Below, in pieces: positions 35,593 through 43,964 of a stretch of DNA of 64,000 nt. A model generated the notes under the pieces. It saw nothing but the letters and a program-made list of their open reading frames with translations. It did no database searches and was not told the DNA's origin. The stretch comes from Actinoplanes lobatus (GTDB lineage Bacteria > Actinomycetota > Actinomycetes > Mycobacteriales > Micromonosporaceae). Numbering within the stretch: position 1 is the first letter of the stretch; every line of letters begins with the position of its first letter. A program made the translations under genes and the position numbers. The stretch lies in the NCBI RefSeq assembly GCF_014205215.1, contig NZ_JACHNC010000001.1, positions 9,730,501 to 9,794,500 on the forward strand. The letters are read 5' to 3'.

Positions 35593-36723
35593 TTGAAGCT
35601 CTCCCGGATATTCCTCGCATCGGTTCTCGCACTGACCGCCTGCGGCACCGCCGATACCGCCACCACTCCGGCTCCGGGCGCGAGCGGCGCCCTGACCCCG
35701 ATCACGTTGCAGTTGCAGTGGTTCTACCAGGCCCAGTTCGCCGGCTACATCGCCGCCGTGGACCAGGGCTTCTACAAGGAGCAGGGCCTGGACGTGACGC
35801 TGCTGGAGGGCGGCGTCGACATCGTCCCGCAGACCGTCCTGGCCCAGGGGAAGGCCGACTACGCGATCGCGTGGGTGCCAAAGGCGCTGGCCTCCCGCGA
35901 GCAGGGCGCCGGCATCACCGACGTGGGGCAGATCTTCGCCCGCTCCGGGACGTACCAGGTGGCCTGGAAGGACAGCGGCATCACCAAGGCCGCCGACCTC
36001 AAGGGCAAGAAGGTCGGCAACTGGGGCTTCGGCAACGAGTTCGAGCTGTTCGCCGGCATGACCAAGGCGGGGATCGACCCCGGTAGGGACGTCACCCTGG
36101 TGCAGCAGCAGTTCGACATGCAGGCGCTGCTGAAGAAGGAGATCGACGCCGCCCAGGCGATGAGCTACAACGAGTACGCCCAGCTGCTGGAGGCGAAGAA
36201 CCCGGCCACCGGCAAGCTCTACACGGCCGACGACTTCGCGGTCATCGACTGGAAGACCGAGGGCTCCTCGATGCTCCAGGACGCGGTGTGGGCGAACACT
36301 CAGAAGCTGGACGATCCGGCGTACCAGCAGCAGACCGTCAAGTTCCTGACCGCCACGATCAAGGGCTGGGCGTTCTGCCGGGACAACCCGGAGAAGTGCC
36401 GTGACCTGGTCGTCGCGAAGGGATCCAAGCTCGGCAAGAGCCACCAGCTGTGGCAGATGAACGAGGTCAGCAAGCTGGTGTGGCCGGCCGCCGCGGGCGG
36501 GATCGGCACGATCGACGAGGCGGCCTGGAAGCAGACCGTGGAGATCTCGCAGACCACGAAGAACCAGACGGGCGACAGCGTGCTGACCAAGGCGCCGGAG
36601 GGCCTGGCCTACACGAACGACTACATCAAGCAGGCGATCGAGCAGGCCAAGGCCGCGGGCGTCGATGTCGAGGGGGCCGGTTTCCAGCCGGCCACGGTCA
36701 CCCTCACCGAGGGCGGCGCCTGA
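35593..36723 (+). CDS. ABC transporter substrate-binding lipoprotein, NMT1/THI5-like
   Basis: 376 residues from a TTG at 35593 (AGGGG upstream). A lipoprotein signal with lipobox LTACG (Cys17) is followed by an NMT1/THI5-like periplasmic-binding fold: LQLQWFYQAQFAGYIAAVDQGFYKEQGLDV, AIAWVPKALASREQGAG and GNWGFGNEFELFAG. NMT1/THI5 relatives bind pyrimidine moieties (HMP and precursors), sulphonates or nitrate. Here the pyrimidine-degradation operon makes a pyrimidine or its breakdown product the best guess. It is the last gene of the operon and ends 1 bp from a convergent gene. Confidence 0.92.
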   Translation: MKLSRIFLASVLALTACGTADTATTPAPGASGALTPITLQLQWFYQAQFAGYIAAVDQGFYKEQGLDVTLLEGGVDIVPQTVLAQGKADYAIAWVPKALASREQGAGITDVGQIFARSGTYQVAWKDSGITKAADLKGKKVGNWGFGNEFELFAGMTKAGIDPGRDVTLVQQQFDMQALLKKEIDAAQAMSYNEYAQLLEAKNPATGKLYTADDFAVIDWKTEGSSMLQDAVWANTQKLDDPAYQQQTVKFLTATIKGWAFCRDNPEKCRDLVVAKGSKLGKSHQLWQMNEVSKLVWPAAAGGIGTIDEAAWKQTVEISQTTKNQTGDSVLTKAPEGLAYTNDYIKQAIEQAKAAGVDVEGAGFQPATVTLTEGGA

Positions 36724-36724
36724 G

Positions 36725-37507
36725 CTACTGGGACGACATGACGAGCCGGGCCGCGAGGGCGACCGTTGCCAGGTCGCCCTCGCGAAGCTTCTCGGCCGCG
36801 TTGGTCTCGCCCAGGGCCTCCAGCCGCAGCGCCGACGCGTCGATCAGGGCGTCCTCCCCGGCCAGAAGGCGGCGGGCGACCCGCACCTGAACCGGGTCCA
36901 GGTCGGCGTACGCGCACTTGTCCAGCGCCTCGACCGTCTCGTCGTCGAGCCGGCCGGCCATCGCCCGCTCGGTGATCACCTGGAGCAGCCAGCTCGGCCA
37001 CCAGTTGTACTTCCCGACGATCTGGCCGGAACGGAGCGCGACGGCCGGTTCGAACCCGGCGGCCAGCATCTTGACCGCGAGATCGGTGTCGAATCGTTCC
37101 ATCCGCAGCGCGCCCACGAAGGCCCGCAGGACCTTCTGCGTCGGCACGAACGCCTCGGCCGCGAACGCCGCCTCCCCGAAGCGGCCCAGCAGAAGATGAC
37201 AGGTCGCGCGCGCCTCGGCGACCATCGACGAATCGCCGGATTTGTCCTCGATCCGGTCGAGGGTGGCGACCAGCCGCTCGGCGCTCTTGGCGGCGCGCTC
37301 GGCCAGCTCCCCGCTCTCCGGCTTGTTGAGGTGCCGGACCATGACCTCGGTGGCGATCTCCGCTTCCCGTCGCAGCAGCTGCGAGGCGATGTTCGGGTTG
37401 ATCAGCTCACCCAGACCCTCGGTGAGGTGCGCGGTGTCGAACCGCTCGGAGGCCTCTGGGAACTGCTCCCACCACGACGCCGGATGTCTCTGCTGGGGTT
37501 CTGTCAC
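36725..37507 (-). CDS. Hypothetical protein, all-helical
   Basis: 260 residues from GTG 37507 (VTEPQQRHPASWWEQFPEAS). It has no signal or membrane segment and is strongly helical, with Glu/Ala/Arg-rich stretches (LLRREAEIATEVMVRHL; AERAAKSAERLVATLDRIED) and a Trp-rich spot (GKYNWWPSWLLQVI). A TAGGTC box just upstream of the GTG and no ribosome binding site suggest a leaderless message. Family not recognised. Confidence 0.78.
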   Translation of the reverse strand: MTEPQQRHPASWWEQFPEASERFDTAHLTEGLGELINPNIASQLLRREAEIATEVMVRHLNKPESGELAERAAKSAERLVATLDRIEDKSGDSSMVAEARATCHLLLGRFGEAAFAAEAFVPTQKVLRAFVGALRMERFDTDLAVKMLAAGFEPAVALRSGQIVGKYNWWPSWLLQVITERAMAGRLDDETVEALDKCAYADLDPVQVRVARRLLAGEDALIDASALRLEALGETNAAEKLREGDLATVALAARLVMSSQ

Positions 37508-37573
37508 GCACCAAGCGTGACCTACCGATTACGCTCCGGCAATCATTTTGGCCAGGTGAATGCGTGGTCAGCT

Positions 37574-38434
37574 TCACCGCGCCGTCTGCTCAACCAGGGC
37601 GGACGGGTTCAGCAGCCCCGCTTTCACGATCGCCCGGCTCAGCGGCCGGGTCAGCGAGGCGAGCCGCAGGCACCCCTGTTCGCCGATCGCCCGGTAGGCC
37701 GCCTCGGCCACCGCGTCGGTCCGCTCCTCGATGTGCGCCCGCAAGGCCGCACCGGCATCGGTGAGCCCGTCGTCGCCGTACAGGCCGCTGCGCCGCAGGT
37801 CGTCCTCGGCCTCGGCCCACTGCTCACGGCTCCACCCCCGGGTGGCCCGCAGGAACCGGCCGTCGATCTCCCCGCTTGCCGCGTGCATGACGATCGCGTC
37901 GAGGCCGCTGACCCCGTTGGCCAGCAGCGCCGCCACGTGCCCGTCGCCCCGGAACTCGCGGAGCAGCATCTGGGCGTGGAACAGCACCAGGTGCGGCGCC
38001 TCCGGCCAGGGCAGCGCGGCGTGGACGGCGAACAGCGGGCGGCCGTGCGGCAGCCGGGTGGCCGCCTCCGCCGCCGTACGGGCCAGCCCGGCCGCCTCGG
38101 CCATCTCCGGGCCGGCCAGCACGTCCGCGCCCAGCCCGCGGGTCAGGGCGACGTCGGCGGCCTCCAGCCGGGCCTGGATCAGCTGCTCGGGGCTCGCCCT
38201 GGCCCACGCGGCGGGCAGCGCGCGAGCGACGCGGGCCGGGTTGAAGTTGTAGAAGGTGGCGGCCACGATCTCCGGCCCCACCGGCCCGAACGCGGCCCCG
38301 CGGGACGCGAAGTAGCCGTCCATCGGGCTCAGGCCCAGCTCCGCGTACCGTTCGAAGGTCTCCGGCACGAAGTAGACCATCGAATGCAGCGGCTCGGTGA
38401 CCCGCCAGGCGAGTCGGTACGGGCTCTCGGTCAC
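37574..38434 (-). CDS. SCO6745-family protein
   Basis: 286 residues from GTG 38434, overlapping the upstream stop (GTGA). It matches the actinobacterial SCO6745-type family in several blocks: LHSMVYFVPETFERYAELGL, YFASRGAAFGPVGPEIVAAT, FYNFNPARVARALPAAW, and a C-terminal winged-helix-like part (LRRSGLYGDDGLTDAGAALRAHIEERTD). No enzymatic role is established for the family; the C-terminal part resembles MarR-like DNA-binding helices. Coupled to the upstream small gene. Confidence 0.8.
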   Translation of the reverse strand: MTESPYRLAWRVTEPLHSMVYFVPETFERYAELGLSPMDGYFASRGAAFGPVGPEIVAATFYNFNPARVARALPAAWARASPEQLIQARLEAADVALTRGLGADVLAGPEMAEAAGLARTAAEAATRLPHGRPLFAVHAALPWPEAPHLVLFHAQMLLREFRGDGHVAALLANGVSGLDAIVMHAASGEIDGRFLRATRGWSREQWAEAEDDLRRSGLYGDDGLTDAGAALRAHIEERTDAVAEAAYRAIGEQGCLRLASLTRPLSRAIVKAGLLNPSALVEQTAR

Positions 38435-38940
38435 GGTTCCCACGGCAGCTCCTCGGCGTGGACGGTGTCCCCGGGGCCGACCGCCCCGGAGTGGCGCGGC
38501 GCCGGCCGCGCCGCCACCGTATGCCATCGGCCGGATCGACGGGACGCCTCACGGACCACGAGATGCACCGGCAGCGGCGGTGGCGGGAACGGGCCGGCGC
38601 CCCAGCGCACCCAGATCGCCAGCCGGCCGGCCGCTGCCTCGGCGAGGAGTTTGTCGACGGTGCGCTGCCGGTCCAGCCGGTCCACCTCGATCGCCAGCGG
38701 CGGACCGCCCGGGCGCGCGCAGGCCACGTCCAGGACCGAGTGGCCCCGCAGCGGCGCGGGCAGCGGGAAGACGCTCGGCGCCCGCCGGTAGACCCGCCAG
38801 CCCTGGGCGGCGGCCCACTCGGCGACCGCGTCCACGATCCGGGCGGTCGCCTCGGTCTCCGGCAGGTCGGCGAAGGTCACCCGCTCCAGCCAGCCGGCGA
38901 GCGACCGGGCGGTCGACGTGCCCTCGTCAGAAAAGCTCAC
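38431..38940 (-). CDS. Hypothetical protein with a PD-(D/E)xK-nuclease-like pattern
   Basis: 169 residues from GTG 38940, just after a TATCGT box, so probably leaderless. The centre reads SVLDVACARPGGPPLAIEVD followed by RLDRQRTVDKLLAEAAAGRLAIWVRW. An Asp strand, then an xEVD strand, then a basic helix is the arrangement of restriction-endonuclease-like folds, but the usual lysine is replaced (EVDR), so activity is doubtful. N-terminal GWLERVTFADLPETEATARIVDAVAEW is helical. Coupled to the SCO6745-family gene. Confidence 0.7.
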   Translation of the reverse strand: MSFSDEGTSTARSLAGWLERVTFADLPETEATARIVDAVAEWAAAQGWRVYRRAPSVFPLPAPLRGHSVLDVACARPGGPPLAIEVDRLDRQRTVDKLLAEAAAGRLAIWVRWGAGPFPPPPLPVHLVVREASRRSGRWHTVAARPAPRHSGAVGPGDTVHAEELPWEP

Positions 38941-38959
38941 GCCGTACGATATCGGGGGT

Positions 38960-41236
38960 TTATGCGGCGATCTTGACCCGCCGGGCGGCGAGAAGCGCGG
39001 TGAGCTGCTCGGCCGGCATCGGCCGGCCCAGGTGGTAGCCCTGGCCGACGGTGTAGCCGAGCCGGAGCAGCCGGTCGGCCTGCTCCTGGTTCTCGATGCC
39101 CTCGGCCACCGTCTCCAGGCCGAGCGCGCCGGCGAGCTGGGCCACGGCCCGGGCCACCGCCTGCCGCGCGTCGGCGGCCGGGGTGCCGGGCTCGTCGAGT
39201 TCGACGCCGTCGACGAACGACTTGTCCAGCTTGACGATCGCCGCCGGGAAGGCGCGCAGCAGGCTCAGCGACGACTCGCCGGTGCCGAAGTCGTCGAGCG
39301 CCAGGCGCACCCCGGAGTCGTGCAGCTCGTGCAGCACCCGCAGGACGTGCTGGCCGCGCAGCACCGCCGACTCGGTCAGCTCCAGGACCAGACGGTCGGC
39401 GGGCAGCCCGTGGCCGGCGAGCGCCGCCGCCACGTCGGCGACGAAACCGGGGTCGTGCAGCTGGCGCACCGACACGTTGGGCGCCACCTTCTCGAGCGCG
39501 TCCGGACCGAACTCGGCCAGCCACGCGGCCCCCTGCCGGCACGCCTCCCGCAGCACCCAGCGGCCCAGCGGAACGATCAGCCCGGTACGTTCGGCGGCCG
39601 GGATGAACTCGGCCGGCGACACCATGCCCCGCGTCGGGTGCTCCCACCGGACCAGCGCCTCCACCCCGACGATCCGGCCGTCGCCGAGGTTCACGATCGG
39701 CTGGTAGTGCAACCGGAACTCACCGGCGTCCAGGGCCCGGCGCAGGTCGCCGGCGAGCTGGGCGTGCGCCTGGGCGGGCCGTTCCATGCCGTCGGCGTAC
39801 CGGATCCAGTTGGCCCGGCCGCGCTGCTTGGCCGCGTACAGGGCGGCGTCGGCCTGGCGCAGCAGGGCACCGGCGGCGGCGCCGCGCGACCCGGTGGCCA
39901 GGCCCGCGCTGAACTGGACCAGCAGCCGCTGGTCGCTGATCGGCACGGCGGTCGCCCCGGCCACCCGTTCGGCCACCGCCTCGCCGTCGGCCGGACCCGG
40001 CAGCAGCACCGCGAACTCGTCGCCGGCCAGCCGGGCCACCACCGACCCCGGCCCGGCCGCGTCGCTCAGCACCGCCGCGAACGCGACCAGCAGCCCGTCG
40101 CCGGCGTCCTGACCGAGCGAGTCGTTGACCGAGTTGAACTCGTCCAGGTCGGCGAGCAGCACGGTGGCCGGCCCGGTGGCCAGCGCCTCCTCCAGCCGCT
40201 GCCGGAACAGGGCCCGGTTCGCCAGCCCGGTCAGCGGGTCGTGGGACGCCTGGTGCCGCAGCCGCGCCTCGGACTCCTGCCGCTCCCGCAGCAGCCGGGT
40301 GTTCTCCCGGAAGGTCACGTACTGGCGGACCGCGACCAGGGCGGTGACCAGCACCGCCGCGGACACCACGAGGACGCCCTCCCAGGCGCCCGGCGCCCAG
40401 TGCCAGCGGCGGATCAGCACGTCGGCGACCGGCAGGTCGACCGCCGCGATCGCCAGGTAGGGCAGCCACACATTGGCGGGACGGCCCGGCCCGGCGGTGG
40501 CGGTCAGCTGACGGCGGGCGCCGACGGCGACCAGCGTGCCGCCGACCGGCAGCACCAGCGCATGGCCGGCCAGCAGGCCCTGGTGGCCGCCGAGCACCGT
40601 GAGCAGCGCCGCGACGGCCGCCACCAGCCCGATCATGGCGACCAGGCGCACGGCGGCCCGGTCCACCGGACCGCCCGCGATGTACGACACCTTGGTGATC
40701 GCCCCGGCCGCGAACATGCACGCCAGCACCAGCAACACCAGCGCCTGCGGGGACCACGGCTCGGGCGCCGAGTACATCGGGGCGACCCCGAAGTGCCACA
40801 GCAGGGTGGCACAGCCGAGGAAGGCGATGGTCCGGTCCAGCCACTGTTTGCCGCGCTCGTAGCCGGTGGTCACACCGACCGGGACCTGGCCCACGGCCCA
40901 CATCGCGACCAGTACGCCGAAGCCGATCAGGGCGGCGCCGGCCACCGGCATCGTGGGCAGTACCGGGGCGGTCCAGAAACCGGCCACGGCCTGCAGGGCG
41001 AAGCCGGCCACGAACAGGGAGCTGCTGATCTGCAACAGCAGCCAGAAACGGCGCCCGGCGGGAGCCATCGGCACGGCACGCCGCAGCGATCGCACCGACA
41101 GCCCGCCGAGCGTCATCGACACCGGCAGGAACAGGTAGCCGATCGCGAGGGTGCCGGGGCTCGACACCTCCCATGCCACGTACCAGAGGATGCCCAGCAG
41201 GCAGGTGAGACCGGTGGCGAACACGTAACGCCTCAT
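38960..41236 (-). CDS. Membrane GGDEF-EAL protein (c-di-GMP phosphodiesterase, possibly bifunctional)
   Basis: 758 residues from ATG 41236, which overlaps the upstream stop (ATGA). About eight to ten membrane helices occupy residues 1-300, then a coiled segment, a GGDEF domain (about 330-490) and an EAL domain (about 500-755). The GGDEF motif reads AGDEF, a variant active in some cyclases and inactive in others. The EAL domain keeps its catalytic set: GVEALVRWEHP, NVSVRQL, LELTES, LALDDFGTGESSL, VKLDKSFVDG, ETVAEGIE and GQGYHLGRP. It should therefore degrade c-di-GMP to pGpG. Co-translated with a diguanylate cyclase. Confidence 0.92.
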   Translation of the reverse strand: MRRYVFATGLTCLLGILWYVAWEVSSPGTLAIGYLFLPVSMTLGGLSVRSLRRAVPMAPAGRRFWLLLQISSSLFVAGFALQAVAGFWTAPVLPTMPVAGAALIGFGVLVAMWAVGQVPVGVTTGYERGKQWLDRTIAFLGCATLLWHFGVAPMYSAPEPWSPQALVLLVLACMFAAGAITKVSYIAGGPVDRAAVRLVAMIGLVAAVAALLTVLGGHQGLLAGHALVLPVGGTLVAVGARRQLTATAGPGRPANVWLPYLAIAAVDLPVADVLIRRWHWAPGAWEGVLVVSAAVLVTALVAVRQYVTFRENTRLLRERQESEARLRHQASHDPLTGLANRALFRQRLEEALATGPATVLLADLDEFNSVNDSLGQDAGDGLLVAFAAVLSDAAGPGSVVARLAGDEFAVLLPGPADGEAVAERVAGATAVPISDQRLLVQFSAGLATGSRGAAAGALLRQADAALYAAKQRGRANWIRYADGMERPAQAHAQLAGDLRRALDAGEFRLHYQPIVNLGDGRIVGVEALVRWEHPTRGMVSPAEFIPAAERTGLIVPLGRWVLREACRQGAAWLAEFGPDALEKVAPNVSVRQLHDPGFVADVAAALAGHGLPADRLVLELTESAVLRGQHVLRVLHELHDSGVRLALDDFGTGESSLSLLRAFPAAIVKLDKSFVDGVELDEPGTPAADARQAVARAVAQLAGALGLETVAEGIENQEQADRLLRLGYTVGQGYHLGRPMPAEQLTALLAARRVKIAA

Positions 41237-43056
41237 GACGCGTACTCCCGGGTGCGCTGCTTCTCCTCGTACATCCGCAGGTCCGCGGCGTTGAGCAGGT
41301 GATCCGGGTCGGCGGACGGCCCGACGGCGACGCCGATGCTGGCGCCCACCCGCAGCGGCCGCCCGGCGATCTCGAACGGCCGTTCCAGCACCGTCCGCAG
41401 TCCGGCGGCGATCCGCTCGGCGCTCTCCACCCCGGTGGCCAGCACCGCGAACTCGTCGCCGCCCAGCCGGGCCGGCACGTCGTCCGGACCGGAGCACTCG
41501 CGCAGGCGGTCCGCCACATGCCGCAGCACCGCGTCGCCGGCGGCGTGCCCGTACGTGTCGTTGATCTGTTTGAAGCCGTCCAGGTCGATCAGCAGCACCG
41601 CCGCGTCACCGGACCGCCCGGTCACGGCCGCGGTGAACTGGCGCCGGTTCGCCAGCCCGGTCAGCTCGTCGTGGCCGGCCTGGTAGCGCAGCCGCTCGTG
41701 CAGCTCCCGGGACTCGGTCACGTCCCGCGCGTTGCACACCACACCACCGATGCCGCGCTCGTGGGTGAGGTTCATCGCGACCACCTCCAGCCAGCGCCAC
41801 GAACCGTCGGCGTGCCGGTACCGCCCCTGGTAGGTCAACTCGGCTCCCGGCGTCGAGTACAGCGTGGTCAGGTCGGCGGCCAGGGCCGCACGGTCGTCGT
41901 GGTGCAGGATGTCCAGCGAGTTGCGGCCCAGCGCCACCGACGCCGGCACCCCGAGCACCCGCTCGACCGCCGGGCTCACGTAGGTGAAACCGGCGTCCGG
42001 CGCCGCGATCGAGATGACCTCGGAGGAGTGCAGCAGCAGGGCGTTCAACCGCTGCTCACGGTTACGGATCCCGACCAGCAGGGAGTCGTTCTCGGCCAGC
42101 GCGAGAACCTGCCGGCCGATCACCAGGGCGACGTTCACCAGCAGCCCGGCCAGCGCGCCCCAGGCGCTCAGCCCGAGACCCGCCGTGGTCAGCACGATCA
42201 CCAGGGCCACGGCACAGAGGATGGTCCCGGTGTACGGGAGCACGCCGAACCGGCCGCGCAGGGTCCGGTCCAGCCAGCGCCGGCCGTCCAGGCCCTCGGC
42301 GCCGCGCAGCGACTGGACCCGCGGTCCGGCCAGGACCATCAGCATCGGAGCGAGGGTCAGCGCCATCTGGGTGCCGGGAGCCCCGGCGCTGCCGCTGGGC
42401 AGCAGGATGCCGCCGAGCGCCTGCACCACGGTGGCCGCCACGATCGGCACCGCGGCCGACCCGGCCAGCGGCGCCTCCCCGGTCAGGCTGGAACGCACCG
42501 TGACGAAGACCGCGCAGAGCACCAGCCCACAGCCGAATACCGCGACGGCGTACACCTCGACGCCGGGATCGGGCAGACCCGGGCGCGTCACCAGGCACCA
42601 GGCCACCGACACCGCGGCGGTGTTGACGATCGCGGTGTCCAGCAGCATCCGGATCCGCCGGCCGCGCGGCTGGCCACGCGTCCGGTATTGCAGCAGCGCC
42701 ACCGCGCTGACCAGGACGACGCCGCCGATCGCCCCCGCCGACTGCGCCGGATGGAACACCAGGTGGTCGATGCCGGGGTCGGACAGGGTGGCGTAGAGCT
42801 GCACCAGGTCGCCGGTGAGGAAAATCAGCGCGGCGACGGAGAGGGCGCACCAGAAGCGGTTGGCGTGGGGCGGCAGATCCAGGGTGCGGTGCACCCGGCG
42901 GGCCGACCAGAACAGCAGCAGGTCCAGCACCAGGGCGATCAGCCAGCCGGCGATCAGCTTGGGCCGGGGCTCGCCGGGGCTCAGGACGAGCCCACCCAGC
43001 ACGAGCGCGCCGCCCACGGTCAGAGCGATCAGCACGGGGTCGCGCCGCAACAGCAT
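41233..43056 (-). CDS. Membrane PAS-GGDEF diguanylate cyclase
   Basis: 607 residues from ATG 43056. Nine or so membrane helices (about 1-335) are followed by a PAS/PAC sensor (about 345-455; FTYVSPAVERVLGVPASVAL, YRHADGSWRWLEVVAMN) and a GGDEF domain (about 465-600) with TGLANRRQF, DLDGFKQINDTYGHAAGDAVL and intact GGDEF. The I-site position reads GPDD rather than RxxD, so product inhibition is probably absent. Its stop overlaps the start of the GGDEF-EAL gene, pairing a synthase with a hydrolase in a fixed ratio. The membrane head may share a signal with the partner. Confidence 0.93.
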   Translation of the reverse strand: MLLRRDPVLIALTVGGALVLGGLVLSPGEPRPKLIAGWLIALVLDLLLFWSARRVHRTLDLPPHANRFWCALSVAALIFLTGDLVQLYATLSDPGIDHLVFHPAQSAGAIGGVVLVSAVALLQYRTRGQPRGRRIRMLLDTAIVNTAAVSVAWCLVTRPGLPDPGVEVYAVAVFGCGLVLCAVFVTVRSSLTGEAPLAGSAAVPIVAATVVQALGGILLPSGSAGAPGTQMALTLAPMLMVLAGPRVQSLRGAEGLDGRRWLDRTLRGRFGVLPYTGTILCAVALVIVLTTAGLGLSAWGALAGLLVNVALVIGRQVLALAENDSLLVGIRNREQRLNALLLHSSEVISIAAPDAGFTYVSPAVERVLGVPASVALGRNSLDILHHDDRAALAADLTTLYSTPGAELTYQGRYRHADGSWRWLEVVAMNLTHERGIGGVVCNARDVTESRELHERLRYQAGHDELTGLANRRQFTAAVTGRSGDAAVLLIDLDGFKQINDTYGHAAGDAVLRHVADRLRECSGPDDVPARLGGDEFAVLATGVESAERIAAGLRTVLERPFEIAGRPLRVGASIGVAVGPSADPDHLLNAADLRMYEEKQRTREYAS

Positions 43057-43128
43057 GCCATCTCCCGTCAGTGCTCCGGTCCCGCACCGGTTGCCATCGG
43101 CCGACCGGGCGCGGGCATTAGCAGAAGA

Positions 43129-43180
43129 CGGTGACCGGTACGCCCCGGCTTGTCATGGCGGTGGGGCGCACCGGTCACCG
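43129..43180. terminator. Long hairpin downstream of the DUF5666 gene
   Basis: Positions 43129-43146 pair with 43163-43180 (17 of 18 bp) around a 16-nt loop, starting 6 bp after the stop of the minus-strand gene that ends at 43186. A strong terminator shielding the GGDEF operon promoter. Confidence 0.8.
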
Positions 43181-43185
43181 GGGTC

Positions 43186-43809
43186 TCACTGCTCGGGGGT
43201 CTCGGAGGCCTCGGGCTCCTCCGGGGCCTCGGTAACCTCCTCGGACGGCGTCGCGCTGGGTGACTCGGTCGGCTCGACCGTCGGCGACGTGGTCGGCGTG
43301 GCGGACGGCGACGACGGGGCCGGGGTCGGCTTCGCCTTCCTACCGGTCGCCTGGATCTTGCCGGCGGTGTAGGCCGTGTCGGCGCGGGTGCCGGTGATCG
43401 ACACCTTGTTGCCGGCGCTCAGCCCGGCCACCGTGACCTTCTTGCCGTTCAGGATGATCCGGGCGCCCGCCGGGACGGTCATCGTCACGGTCTTACGACG
43501 GACGTCCCTGGTGCCGCTCTTCGCGGCCACCGTGATCGTGCCGGCCGACGCGTCGACCTCGGTGATCGTGCCGGAGGCCTGGAAGCCGATCTTCTTCGGC
43601 GCCTTGGTGGGCCTGGTCTTGGTGGGCTTGGCCTTCGTGGGCTTGGCCTTCGTGGGCTTCGCCGCGGCGGGCTTCGTCTCCCTCGGCCCCTTGGCGGCCG
43701 AGGCGGTGGCCGACGAGCTCTCGGCGTACGCGACCCCGCCGATACCGACAGCGGGAACGGTGACGGCCGCGACGATGGCGACGGCGACGGCGGTACGGCG
43801 CATGCGCAT
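43186..43809 (-). CDS. Secreted DUF5666-like protein with Lys/Pro/Thr-rich linkers
   Basis: 207 residues from ATG 43809 with GAGGAG upstream. A signal peptide (1 to about 30, TAVAVAIVAAVTVPAVGI) precedes a basic repeat region (KPTKAKPTKAKPTK, about 50-75), then a compact beta domain with GTITEVDASAGTITVAAKSG and VTMTVPAGARIILNGKKV, the pattern of DUF5666 modules. The tail is a Pro/Thr/Ser/Glu-rich stretch turning acidic at the end. A basic spacer and an acidic tail may interact with wall polymers. Function unknown. Confidence 0.82.
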   Translation of the reverse strand: MRMRRTAVAVAIVAAVTVPAVGIGGVAYAESSSATASAAKGPRETKPAAAKPTKAKPTKAKPTKTRPTKAPKKIGFQASGTITEVDASAGTITVAAKSGTRDVRRKTVTMTVPAGARIILNGKKVTVAGLSAGNKVSITGTRADTAYTAGKIQATGRKAKPTPAPSSPSATPTTSPTVEPTESPSATPSEEVTEAPEEPEASETPEQ

Positions 43810-43964
43810 CTGAAATGAACTCCTCAGCTCGGGGGGAGTCACCACTGTGGGCAGCACCGGGTTCAGGTTGGTTGGCCTACCGGTTGCCGCACGGTTGCAT
43901 CCATTGGGCCCACGGCACACCGGCACGGGTTGACATGCCCGACCCACTGGGCGAATGTCCTGGG

